From positions 1 to 9,628 of the forward strand of contig CALPLN020000066.1 in NCBI GenBank assembly GCA_943324415.2: a stretch of 9,628 nt of DNA, read 5' to 3'. A program made the translations under genes and the position numbers. Of this stretch, positions 1 through 6,202 are shown in pieces; positions within the stretch are counted from its first letter, which is position 1; the number at the start of each line of letters is the position of its first letter. This DNA comes from Sediminibacterium ginsengisoli (GTDB taxonomy: Bacteria > Bacteroidota > Bacteroidia > Chitinophagales > Chitinophagaceae). The notes beneath the pieces were generated by a model that was given only the letters and a program-made list of their open reading frames with translations, made no database searches and had not been told where the DNA came from.

Positions 1-149
1 GTAATTGCTTTTTTCATTAAATCCACTTCTGGACCTTCTTTTACACAGCTAGAAGTAGGTGCTGCAGTTTCAGTTGTTGCTGTTTCACTTGCATTTTTAC
101 AAGAAAATAAAGTCACTGCAAAAAGTGCAATTAAGATTGTTTTTTTCAT
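1..149 (-). CDS. NTF2-like lipoprotein, N-terminal part only (cut by window edge)
   Basis: Reading leftward from an ATG at 149-147, an open frame of 49 codons plus two bases reaches the window edge. It begins MKKTILIALFAVTLFSCKNA, a lipoprotein signal peptide with lipobox LFSC and predicted lipid-bearing Cys17. A Ser/Thr/Ala-rich linker follows, then EGPEVDLMKKA. That closing motif and the signal peptide match the complete gene at 185-700 almost residue for residue, so the two are tandem paralogues separated by 35 bp. By analogy, the missing part should be a single NTF2/SnoaL-like domain anchored to a membrane and facing the periplasm or outside. An extra Cys35 in the linker is absent from the paralogue. 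It is probably co-transcribed with that gene. The paralogy is seen directly; the fold is inferred, and no specific function can be given. Confidence 0.8.
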   Translation of the reverse strand, partial: MKKTILIALFAVTLFSCKNASETATTETAAPTSSCVKEGPEVDLMKKAI

Positions 150-184
150 TTGTTTTGGTTTGGTTATTAATCAAAGATTTACAA

Positions 185-700
185 TTATTTTAATAATTTA
201 TCAAATTCCTTGGTGTCATAAATAGGCCACTCAGTAGTGAATTTGCCGTCTTTGATAGAATAAGAATTAAAAATCAATGTTTTGCTTGTACCACCATCCT
301 TCGTTTTCCAAGAACAATCAAGCCAAGCATGACCATATTTACTGCCATCACCCATCGTCACCACTTCATATATGCTATTATTGATAGTAACATTGCCATC
401 CATTCCTTCTCTGCTTTTCTTAAAAGTATCAATATAAGAAGACACTTTTCTAGTTACAGTAGTATCCGTTGTAACAGCCCAAGTATTATGTACTGAAATA
501 GCGGTATCTGCATAACAAGACAAATAAGCATCCCAATTGCCACTAGCCCAAGACTCAGCTGCTTTTTTCATTAATTCTACATCTGGACCTTCCGTAGTAA
601 CTGAAGTGGTTGATGTACTAGTTGCTGCATTTTTTTCAGCTGGCGCTTTGCAAGCAAATAAGGAGGTAGCAAGGATTGCTACGAAGATTGTTTTTTTCAT
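185..700 (-). CDS. NTF2-like (SnoaL-like) domain lipoprotein
   Basis: This 171-residue protein starts with a lipoprotein signal peptide (lipobox LFAC, Cys17) and a Ser/Thr/Ala-rich linker to about residue 36. The rest looks like one small alpha+beta domain of the NTF2/SnoaL superfamily. Supporting features are an amphipathic helix at about 41-60 (LMKKAAESWASGNWDAYLSC), then YADTAIS at 63-69, a likely lid helix around 86-97, and beta-strand-like segments at 103-163, including YGHAWLDCSW. Such domains can be enzymes of many kinds or simple ligand binders, and no catalytic residues can be assigned. It should sit in a membrane facing the periplasm or outside. A truncated paralogue follows 35 bp downstream. 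The start is supported by the signal peptide; the leader before it is A/C-rich with no Shine-Dalgarno site. A 127-bp gap separates it from the upstream gene, so it may have its own promoter. Confidence 0.8.
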   Translation of the reverse strand: MKKTIFVAILATSLFACKAPAEKNAATSTSTTSVTTEGPDVELMKKAAESWASGNWDAYLSCYADTAISVHNTWAVTTDTTVTRKVSSYIDTFKKSREGMDGNVTINNSIYEVVTMGDGSKYGHAWLDCSWKTKDGGTSKTLIFNSYSIKDGKFTTEWPIYDTKEFDKLLK

Positions 701-721
701 TGGTTTGTTTTAAGTGTACTA

Positions 722-752
722 ATATAGTAAAGACAATACTCAATGAATCAAA
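722..752 (-). promoter_or_regulatory. possible Bacteroidota-type promoter for the NTF2-like lipoprotein gene
   Basis: On the minus strand TTTG (752-749) is followed 19 bp later by TACTATAT (729-722). This partly fits the Bacteroidota pattern of TTTG near -33 and TAnnTTTG near -7. The -33 element is exact, but the -7 element keeps only the TA and one T. It ends about 21 bp before the ATG at 700. Such matches are frequent in AT-rich DNA, so this is a weak proposal. Confidence 0.25.
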
Positions 753-765
753 TGACACAACCAAT

Positions 766-792
766 ATGTTCCGTTTTATGTATTTGGAACAT
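766..792. repeat. 7-bp inverted repeat ATGTTCC/GGAACAT, candidate operator
   Basis: ATGTTCC at 766-772 is matched by its exact reverse complement GGAACAT at 786-792, with a 13-bp AT-rich spacer. It lies 66-92 bp upstream of the lipoprotein start at 700 and just upstream of the weak promoter proposed there, a position that would suit a regulator binding site. The arm centres are about 20 bp apart, close to two helical turns. No T-run follows on the minus strand, so it does not look like a terminator. The binding role is inference. Confidence 0.3.
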
Positions 793-827
793 TTTTATAT
801 CTATTTTAACCCCTTAAAAGGATAAAA

Positions 828-1166
828 TCAAAGTTCGACACCTAGTAATTCAAAATAGGTAGCTACAAACTTACCCTTTACAATTTTTCCTTGCACTTTC
901 GCTTTACGAATGGCATTACAAAATCCTGCTGTATCATGTGCATCTCCGAAGGCGTCAATATGTGCTTTTTCTACAAAATAAGACTTGCCTTTTATGCGCA
1001 CCGCCAAAGTACACCCCTTGCCTTTCATATTAAATTGACATTGGCCACATGCCGCTTCCACCTGTAATTCCTTTTTTAAAGGATCAAATTTTAATGCGGT
1101 ACTATCTTGGCCAAAAATGATCGTAAATGAACAGGCCATTAATAGGGTGCTAATTATTTTCTTCAT
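828..1166 (-). CDS. small exported Cys-rich protein of a conserved Bacteroidota family (DUF6370-like)
   Basis: This 112-residue protein has an N-terminal hydrophobic signal segment. Cleavage after FGQ (about residue 20) by signal peptidase I is likely; Cys12 in LMAC is a poor lipobox because of the Met at -2. The mature part has four cysteines: the cluster CGQCQFNMKGKGC gives Cys40, Cys43 and Cys52, and GFCNAIRKA gives Cys83. His69 and His77 lie between the cluster and Cys83 (AHIDAFGDAHD). This pattern matches what I recall of the small Bacteroidota family DUF6370, whose function I do not know. The Cys/His arrangement would suit metal binding or disulfides in the periplasm, but that is inference. 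It lies 56 bp downstream of the AlkB-like gene on the same strand and might be read through from it. No ribosome binding site is evident. Confidence 0.75.
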   Translation of the reverse strand: MKKIISTLLMACSFTIIFGQDSTALKFDPLKKELQVEAACGQCQFNMKGKGCTLAVRIKGKSYFVEKAHIDAFGDAHDTAGFCNAIRKAKVQGKIVKGKFVATYFELLGVEL

Positions 1167-1222
1167 AAAGTGCCGAATTTTAAAACGATTTACTTCTTAT
1201 TATCTTAATTGTGCTTATAATA

Positions 1223-1819
1223 TTAAATATGCATCCGCCTAAAGGTTAAATTAATGCGTAACTGTTTTACCTTTTTAGTTTTAGGTAAAGAATGGTACCA
1301 ATGTTCTTGTATGACGCCTTTCATATCTAACAAGGAACCATGAGCTAGTTCAATGTCTAAACGTTCACCTGTTTTTGCATGTTTAAATGCGAATTTTCTG
1401 TTTGCCCCAAAACTCAATGACGCAATAGAGGAACCAGCAACCATCTCCACTTCATTGTCTTGATGCCAGCCCATCCCTTCTTCGCCTTCATGGTATAAAT
1501 TAAGCAAGCAAGCATTGTATTTTGCCCCTGTAATCGCTTCCACCTTTTGCTTGATCATAAGTAAATCTGAATTCCACTCCAAGCCTGATTTTTTGACGCC
1601 TGCATAGGTATAAGTAATACCGGCGTCTGCATACCAAGCCACTTTTCGCTTGGTAATGATTTTCTTACCAAACATCATCACTTCATCTTGCTTCCAAGGA
1701 ATGGAATCAAATAATTTGCTGCAAATATGCGTTGCCTCCTGGTCACTGAATACCACCCCATGATAAATGGCGATACCATCTTGAGGTAATAAGTTTTCTG
1801 GTTCAAAAAGGAAGGACAT
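1223..1819 (-). CDS. alkB: AlkB-type 2-oxoglutarate/Fe(II)-dependent DNA-repair dioxygenase
   Basis: The 198-residue protein is a full-length AlkB-family oxygenase of the short type close to eukaryotic ALKBH2/3. Visible family features are NLYHEGEEGMGWHQDNE (about 107-123), the iron ligands His119, Asp121 and His176, and the 2-oxoglutarate-binding motif RINLTFR with Arg188 and Arg194. GSLLDMKGVIQEHWYHSLPK (161-180) is the usual strand and turn leading to the last histidine. Known members reverse N1-methyladenine and N3-methylcytosine in DNA or RNA by oxidative demethylation, releasing formaldehyde; cytosolic action is expected. All catalytic residues are present, so it should be active. It begins 11 bp after the stop of the pentapeptide-repeat gene and probably shares its transcript. 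No Ada-type regulator gene or obvious adaptive-response site is visible nearby. The exact substrate preference cannot be read from the sequence. Confidence 0.93.
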   Translation of the reverse strand: MSFLFEPENLLPQDGIAIYHGVVFSDQEATHICSKLFDSIPWKQDEVMMFGKKIITKRKVAWYADAGITYTYAGVKKSGLEWNSDLLMIKQKVEAITGAKYNACLLNLYHEGEEGMGWHQDNEVEMVAGSSIASLSFGANRKFAFKHAKTGERLDIELAHGSLLDMKGVIQEHWYHSLPKTKKVKQLRINLTFRRMHI

Positions 1820-1830
1820 AGTAGGTTGGC

Positions 1831-2400
1831 TTATTTTACGACAATCCCGAATACGGTCAATAATCCAGACAATCCATCTGGACTGAATTGGGCTTTTTTC
1901 AATTTATTCTGAGTAGGATCCAATTGATAATGGATGGCATTTCTAAAATCCGCTTTTTCTAAATTGGTCTGAACAAAACGGGCATCTAAAAAATTAGTAT
2001 GGGTCAGCACTGCATTGGTTAAATCTGCGTCCGTGAAATCGACCCCTTCTGCAATGCAATGCAACATATTCGTTCCTTTTAATTTTAACCCCACCATCAC
2101 GCTATGACTCAATGTGCAGTCATCAAAATTAAAGCTAATTAAGGAGGGATTGCATTCATCAAATCGAAGCCCCATCATCTTACACCCTTTAAAATTGACT
2201 TGCCTAAAAGAGGTATGTGTGAATTTTAAATTACTTAGATCGCAATGTTCAAATACACAATCTATCAATGTACTACCTGCTAAACTATTGGCAGTAAATA
2301 CACAGTGCTTGAAGGTGCAACTGTCATATTCACAAATGCCGAGTGGACTTTTTGCAAAGTCCACTCGGTCAAATATTTTATCTTCTATTAATTCCATCAT
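1831..2400 (-). CDS. pentapeptide-repeat protein, Qnr/MfpA-like in size
   Basis: This 189-residue protein is built from pentapeptide repeats of the form A(D/N)LxX over residues about 25-155, for example CDLSNLKF, VNFKGCKMM, VDFTDADLTNAVLTHTNF and TNLEKADFRNA. These should form a right-handed quadrilateral beta-helix. There is no signal peptide, so it is cytosolic. The tail after the helix (about 156-189) ends in LSGLLTVFGIVVK. That resembles the C-terminal dimerisation segment of Qnr proteins, which shield DNA gyrase and topoisomerase IV by mimicking DNA, and the length is near that of MfpA. The tail similarity is from memory, and gyrase protection is only a possibility. Cysteines are numerous inside the repeats. 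Its ATG overlaps the stop of the upstream peptidase gene by one base (TAATG), implying translational coupling; a second ATG follows at once (MMEL). Codons 11-21 contain the strong hairpin listed separately. Confidence 0.85.
   Translation of the reverse strand: MMELIEDKIFDRVDFAKSPLGICEYDSCTFKHCVFTANSLAGSTLIDCVFEHCDLSNLKFTHTSFRQVNFKGCKMMGLRFDECNPSLISFNFDDCTLSHSVMVGLKLKGTNMLHCIAEGVDFTDADLTNAVLTHTNFLDARFVQTNLEKADFRNAIHYQLDPTQNKLKKAQFSPDGLSGLLTVFGIVVK
2339..2368 (-). repeat. perfect 13-bp inverted repeat forming a GNRA-capped RNA hairpin inside the coding region
   Basis: CCGAGTGGACTTT at 2339-2351 and AAAGTCCACTCGG at 2356-2368 are exact reverse complements separated by four bases. In the minus-strand mRNA the loop reads GCAA, a GNRA tetraloop, on a 13-bp stem with seven G-C pairs. 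The hairpin spans nucleotides 33-62 of the pentapeptide-repeat message, codons 11-21 (DRVDFAKSPLG). No U-run follows, so it is not a typical intrinsic terminator. It could reduce ribosome progress, stabilise the 3' end of the upstream peptidase message or be a protein-binding site. The structure is certain as a sequence fact; the role is unknown. Confidence 0.9.
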
Positions 2401-3944
2401 TATTTTGCTTTCCTAGGCATCAAGCTTGTTTGCTGTGCTGCATTTAAAGCAAAGGTAGCAACAATTGTAGCAATTTGTTTTAAATCATCTTGCATTAAAT
2501 GGTCATACACATCCATATTGCTGTGGTGTGTTCTAGTGCTGTATTCAATAGGATCTTGAATGAATTGAAAACCTGGTAAACCAACTGCATCAAAAGAAAT
2601 ATGATCTGTACTTCCTGTATTATTTAATGTCACAGTCTTAGCACCTAAATCATTAAATGGCGTGAACCATGTTTTAAAAATTTCTGCAGCCGCAGTATTA
2701 CCTTGTGCATAGATGCCACGGATTTTTCCTGTACCATTATCGATGTTAAAGTAAGTAGAGAATTTTTGATGCGCTGCATTAGGTTGATTGTTGGCGTCCA
2801 TAAAGTTATTTTTTACATATCCTCTTGAACCCAATAACCCTTCCTCCTCTGCACTCCATAAACCAATACGAATGGTTCTTTTTGGATCAATTCCTGCCGC
2901 TATAATGATACGCATTGCCTCAATCATGACTGCTGAACCAGATGCATTGTCTGTTGCGCCTGTCCCTGACTGCCATGAATCCAAATGCGCACCAATCATC
3001 ACCACTTCGTCTTTCAATAAAGGATCTGTTCCTGGAATTTCAGCAATCACATTGTATCCCTGTAAGTCTTTTGTTTGAAATTTTGTTTTCACATCCAGAT
3101 CCGCTTTCACGATGGTACCTGACTTTGCCAATCTTAAAAAAGTATTGTAGTCTTCTACTGACATCGCCATATCTAAGAAATTGGCAGGATCAGTCCCTTT
3201 GTAAGAACCGCCACCTTGTGCAAAAATGGTCCCATCATGATTTCTTGTACTTGAAGTCAACATAGCGACTGCACCTTCCTCTACAGCCATCGCTTTTAAT
3301 AAATTAAGGACTCTTTGAGGACCAACTCTTTGTGCTTGCATTTCACGCATACGTCTTTGTTGCGCAGTATCAGGAGTTTTAGCAACAACAGGTGCTGCTG
3401 CGGCTTCCATCGCTGCCAATGCTTCGTCTGTATATCTTGCCGCATCCGCTTTAAAGCTTTGCTTATAGGTATTGTCTTGATCTAAAATAATGATCTTCCC
3501 TTTGAGTTGACCCTTGTAGGCTTGTAACGCAATTGAATCTTTTGCATCCACCACAATGATGGTGGCATTTTTTAAACCATTGGTGCCAGCAGTCCAAGTT
3601 TTAGGCCATGCTAATAATGGTTTATAATAAGGTGCCGTCATAGCAAAATACATTTTCTCCAAATCCCATCCTTTTCCAAATTCACCCCATGGTTCAATCA
3701 CGGCATTCACAGCCCCATTTTTTGTCAAAACAGTTTTTGCATAATTCGCTGCTCTTGTATACCCTTCTGAATTGGCCAACCTGTTTCCACTCTTATCTGT
3801 TAAATTAAATGCGATATCCATTACCTGAGATTTTTCCAACCCTTCGGTTCTGATTTTCTGAATGGTTGCTGGATCTAACTGCGCTATAGCAGTTATCGGT
3901 AACATAGCGGCCAAGATGAATCCTTTAATAACACTGTTTTTCAT
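2400..3944 (-). CDS. secreted M28-family zinc metallopeptidase
   Basis: This 514-residue protein has a signal peptide (about 1-21, TAIAQ) and an N-terminal helical region. A PA-like insert follows at roughly 110-250, interrupted by an Ala- and Arg/Gln-rich stretch at about 165-210. The catalytic M28 domain spans about 293-500. Co-catalytic zinc ligands of the family can be read in order: His320 in AHLDSW, Asp332 in TDNASG, Glu367 next to the catalytic Glu366 in SAEEEG, Asp402 in NIDNG, and His474 in THHSNMDVYDHL. The set is complete, so the enzyme should be active. Family members are aminopeptidases or carboxypeptidases acting on peptides in the periplasm or outside; which kind this is cannot be decided here. 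It is the first gene of the minus-strand group and overlaps the pentapeptide-repeat start by one base. The mRNA carries ACCUCCU, not a Shine-Dalgarno site, directly before the ATG. Confidence 0.92.
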   Translation of the reverse strand: MKNSVIKGFILAAMLPITAIAQLDPATIQKIRTEGLEKSQVMDIAFNLTDKSGNRLANSEGYTRAANYAKTVLTKNGAVNAVIEPWGEFGKGWDLEKMYFAMTAPYYKPLLAWPKTWTAGTNGLKNATIIVVDAKDSIALQAYKGQLKGKIIILDQDNTYKQSFKADAARYTDEALAAMEAAAAPVVAKTPDTAQQRRMREMQAQRVGPQRVLNLLKAMAVEEGAVAMLTSSTRNHDGTIFAQGGGSYKGTDPANFLDMAMSVEDYNTFLRLAKSGTIVKADLDVKTKFQTKDLQGYNVIAEIPGTDPLLKDEVVMIGAHLDSWQSGTGATDNASGSAVMIEAMRIIIAAGIDPKRTIRIGLWSAEEEGLLGSRGYVKNNFMDANNQPNAAHQKFSTYFNIDNGTGKIRGIYAQGNTAAAEIFKTWFTPFNDLGAKTVTLNNTGSTDHISFDAVGLPGFQFIQDPIEYSTRTHHSNMDVYDHLMQDDLKQIATIVATFALNAAQQTSLMPRKAK

Positions 3945-4091
3945 AGGAGGTCTTTTGATGATTTTGAATGATCAAATTAAGTAAAAGCGCGCATTATTGA
4001 ACGCCGTTTATCCAATTTTATCCAGGTCTGTTCCTTTTTTTATTTTGACAACAGTAAAATAAGTCGGAATTTAATGCCTTAATATAGCCTT
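3945..4091. promoter_or_regulatory. divergent intergenic region between the peptidase and PLP-enzyme genes
   Basis: This 147-bp AT-rich gap separates two outward-facing start codons and must hold promoters for both directions. No close match to the Bacteroidota TTTG/TAnnTTTG promoter pattern was found on either strand. The nearest pieces are TTTG at 4044-4047 on the plus strand and TAATTTG around 3973-3979 on the minus strand. An exact tandem repeat TTTATCCA occurs at 4007-4014 and 4017-4024, ten bases start to start, or about one helical turn, near the middle of the gap. The promoter function is inferred from gene orientation, not from motifs. Confidence 0.5.
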
Positions 4092-5357
4092 ATGCAAAAA
4101 AGACAATTTATCAAAGACCTTTTATTGACTGGTATCGCGATGCCATTGGGATTCAATGGGATGGCAAAATCTTTTGCGAACCACGCAGAAAAAACGCCAT
4201 TCGCATTGGCTCAAGACAATGGCTTTTGGGAAGAGATACGTCAACAATACCTCCTTAAGCCAGACTATATTAATTTAGAGAATGGCTATTATAACTTTCT
4301 GCCTCAACCTTTATTAAATAAGTATATCGATCATATCAAAGAGATCAATTACCAAGGCTCTTATTATATGCGCACAGTTCAATGGGAGAATAAACAAAAA
4401 TCAGTTGTTGCCTTAGCTGAAATTGCTGGATGTACTCCAGAAGAATTAATCATCACACGCAATACAACGGAATCATTAGATACGATTATTGGAGGAATAC
4501 ATTGGCAAGCCGGTGATGAAGCCATCATGGCAGAACAAGATTACGGCGCCATGTTAGACATGTTTAAATTAGTAAGCGAAAGACATGGCGTTATTAATAA
4601 AATCGTCTCCGTACCCAATCATCCAAAAGACGATGCCGAGATCATTGACCTATATAAAAATGCCATCACCGCTAAAACAAAAGTGATTTTAGTGAGTCAT
4701 ATGATTAACATCACTGGCCAAATATTGCCTATTAAAAAAATCTCTGAAATGGCCCATCAGTATGGCGTTCAAGTGATTGTAGATGGAGCACATGCATTTG
4801 CACATATCCAGTTTAGTATCGCAGATTTAGGTTGCGATTATTATGCCGCCTCTTTACATAAATGGCTGAGTGTGCCATTGGGTGCAGGTTTATTATTTAT
4901 AAAAAAGGAACATATCAAAAATGTTTGGCCACTTATTGCAGATGGAGAAAAAGACCCCAACAAAATAAAACGTTTAAACCATACTGGAACGCATCCTGTT
5001 CATACAGACTTAACCATACCCGACGCGATCGCTTATTATAAATTAATAGGGCCCGCAAAAAAAGAAGCAAGATTAAGGTACTTACAACAATATTGGACGA
5101 GTCAAGTAAAGGACATACCAAATATTATCTTGAATACGCCAACAGACGCAGCAAGATCCTGTGCTATTAGTAATGTGGGTATTGAAGGCATCAAGCCTGC
5201 GGTCTTAGCCGAGCGATTGATGAAGGAATATAAAATATTCACAGTTGCCATAGATTATACCAATGTACACGGTTGTAGGATTACCCCTAATTTGTACACC
5301 ACTACCCAAGAATTAGATGTCTTTGTGAAAGCCTTAACCAATTTGGCCAAAGGCTAG
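4092..5357 (+). CDS. class V aminotransferase-fold PLP enzyme, isopenicillin N epimerase-like, with export-like N-terminus
   Basis: This 421-residue protein is a fold-type I PLP enzyme of the class V (CefD/NifS/Csd) group. Visible features are NTTES (124-128) for cofactor phosphate contact, the Asp231-His234 pair in VDGAHAFAH that stacks on and protonates the cofactor, the Schiff-base lysine Lys257 in ASLHKWL, and Arg396 in GCRITPN, placed to bind a substrate carboxylate. The general layout resembles isopenicillin N epimerase-like proteins more than cysteine desulfurases. The real substrate, and whether it acts as epimerase, lyase or aminotransferase, is not known. The first 30 residues (MQKRQFIKDLLLTGIAMPLG, then FNGMAKSFA) look like a Tat-type signal, KRQF followed by a hydrophobic stretch, but only one arginine is present. 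Export with bound PLP is therefore plausible, not shown. The regulator gene follows 82 bp downstream on the same strand. Confidence 0.85.
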   Translation: MQKRQFIKDLLLTGIAMPLGFNGMAKSFANHAEKTPFALAQDNGFWEEIRQQYLLKPDYINLENGYYNFLPQPLLNKYIDHIKEINYQGSYYMRTVQWENKQKSVVALAEIAGCTPEELIITRNTTESLDTIIGGIHWQAGDEAIMAEQDYGAMLDMFKLVSERHGVINKIVSVPNHPKDDAEIIDLYKNAITAKTKVILVSHMINITGQILPIKKISEMAHQYGVQVIVDGAHAFAHIQFSIADLGCDYYAASLHKWLSVPLGAGLLFIKKEHIKNVWPLIADGEKDPNKIKRLNHTGTHPVHTDLTIPDAIAYYKLIGPAKKEARLRYLQQYWTSQVKDIPNIILNTPTDAARSCAISNVGIEGIKPAVLAERLMKEYKIFTVAIDYTNVHGCRITPNLYTTTQELDVFVKALTNLAKG

Positions 5358-5399
5358 AATGCACATTTACAACCCAATTTGTTAACATTCGTTCGTATT

Positions 5400-5437
5400 T
5401 GCGGTTTTTTGCCTATTTTAATAGTCTAATAACCGCA
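5400..5437 (+). promoter_or_regulatory. inverted repeat TGCGGTT/AACCGCA just before the regulator start
   Basis: TGCGGTT at 5400-5406 is matched by AACCGCA at 5431-5437, and two more T-A pairs can form inside after one mismatch. The right arm ends two bases before the ATG at 5440. The structure could therefore be an operator bound by the DeoR-type regulator to control its own operon, or an RNA hairpin that hides the translation start. A tandem TTCGTTCG lies just upstream at 5388-5395; repeated TTCG-type half sites occur in operators of some DeoR-family proteins. The 82-bp gap (5358-5439) has no clear terminator for the preceding gene. Function is inferred from position. Confidence 0.4.
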
Positions 5438-5439
5438 TA

Positions 5440-6186
5440 ATGCTGAAAAAAGAACGTCAAGAGTTCATTTTACACCAACTAAACCTGCATAATAAAATTT
5501 TATGTGCGGATTTAAGCAATAAAATGGGTGTATCAGATGATACCATCAGAAGAGATTTACAGGAGCTTGCGCAACAGGATAAATTATTAAAAGTGCATGG
5601 CGGTGCACTTAGCAAATCCTTTCATACCGCATTTGACAGAGAGATGGTCTATCATTTAGAGGATAAAAACATCATCGCTCAAAAAACTGCAGCATTGGTT
5701 CAAAGTGGAATGTATATTTTAACATCAGGAGGAACTTCCATCCTAGAATTTGCTAAATCATTAGACCCCAATTTAAACGCCACATTTTTTACTTGTAGCT
5801 TAAATGCTGCCATTGAATTTGCGCACCACCCTAGTATCGAAGTGGTGATGATTGGAGATAAAGTGTCAAAAGACGCCATGTTAACAACAGGTGCTAGTGC
5901 GGTGCAAACCATAGAAACAATACAAGCAGATTTATGTATTCTAGGAATCAACTCATTAGACACCCAATTTGGACTTAGTGAAAACGACTGGGAAGTGGTT
6001 CAAATTAAAAAAGCAATGATTAAAGCTTCAAAAAAAACAATCTGTATCGGCATTTCTGAGAAGTTAAATTCTCAGCAAAAAATTAAAGTAGCCAACCTCG
6101 ACGAGATTGATATTTTAATTACAGAGTTAGATCCTAGTGATCCAACACTGTTGCCATTTAAACACAAGGGATTAACCATTTATTAA
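5440..6186 (+). CDS. DeoR/GlpR-family transcriptional regulator
   Basis: This 248-residue protein has the family's normal length and two domains. The N-terminal winged helix-turn-helix (1-56) begins KKERQEFILHQL, continues CADLSNKMGVSDDTIRRDLQEL, and ends in the wing signature KVHGGAL. The C-terminal effector domain (about 72-230) has the sugar-phosphate-isomerase-like fold of the family: TSGGTSILEFA (95-105) at the usual effector loop, MIGDKVSKDAMLTTG, and the closing GINSLDTQFGLSENDWEVVQ with KKAMIKASKK. Classical members bind a phosphorylated sugar or related metabolite through a DxGTT loop. Here the Asp position reads Thr/Ser (LTSGGTS), so the ligand may differ. Being 16 bp upstream of susC, it very likely regulates that transporter and probably itself through the inverted repeat at its start. 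The ATG fits the conserved N-terminus. Confidence 0.92.
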   Translation: MLKKERQEFILHQLNLHNKILCADLSNKMGVSDDTIRRDLQELAQQDKLLKVHGGALSKSFHTAFDREMVYHLEDKNIIAQKTAALVQSGMYILTSGGTSILEFAKSLDPNLNATFFTCSLNAAIEFAHHPSIEVVMIGDKVSKDAMLTTGASAVQTIETIQADLCILGINSLDTQFGLSENDWEVVQIKKAMIKASKKTICIGISEKLNSQQKIKVANLDEIDILITELDPSDPTLLPFKHKGLTIY

Positions 6187-6202
6187 TATTAAAAGATCAG
6201 TT

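Noticed and set aside
142..149. Runs of A after the ATG of both lipoprotein genes as phase-variation tracts
   Set aside because: Seven A residues simply encode Lys-Lys in a common signal peptide start; too short and too common to suggest slippage control.
803..828. Possible intrinsic terminator after the small Cys-rich gene (ATTTTA/TAAAAT with inner CCT/AGG)
   Set aside because: The inner stem is only three base pairs, separated from the outer A-T stem by an uneven internal loop, and there is no clear U-run; too weak to annotate.
2114..2416. Plus-strand open frame opposite the pentapeptide-repeat gene
   Set aside because: It is antisense to a gene with clear family features, and its product has no recognisable domain or codon character.
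2788..3265. Two plus-strand open frames opposite the M28 peptidase
   Set aside because: They overlap the catalytic region of a well-supported gene and look like shadow frames.
5382..5425. Bacteroidota promoter TTTG/TAnnTTTG upstream of the regulator
   Set aside because: TTTG at 5378-5381 and TATTTG at 5396-5401 exist, but the spacing is too short and the second element lacks the two middle bases.
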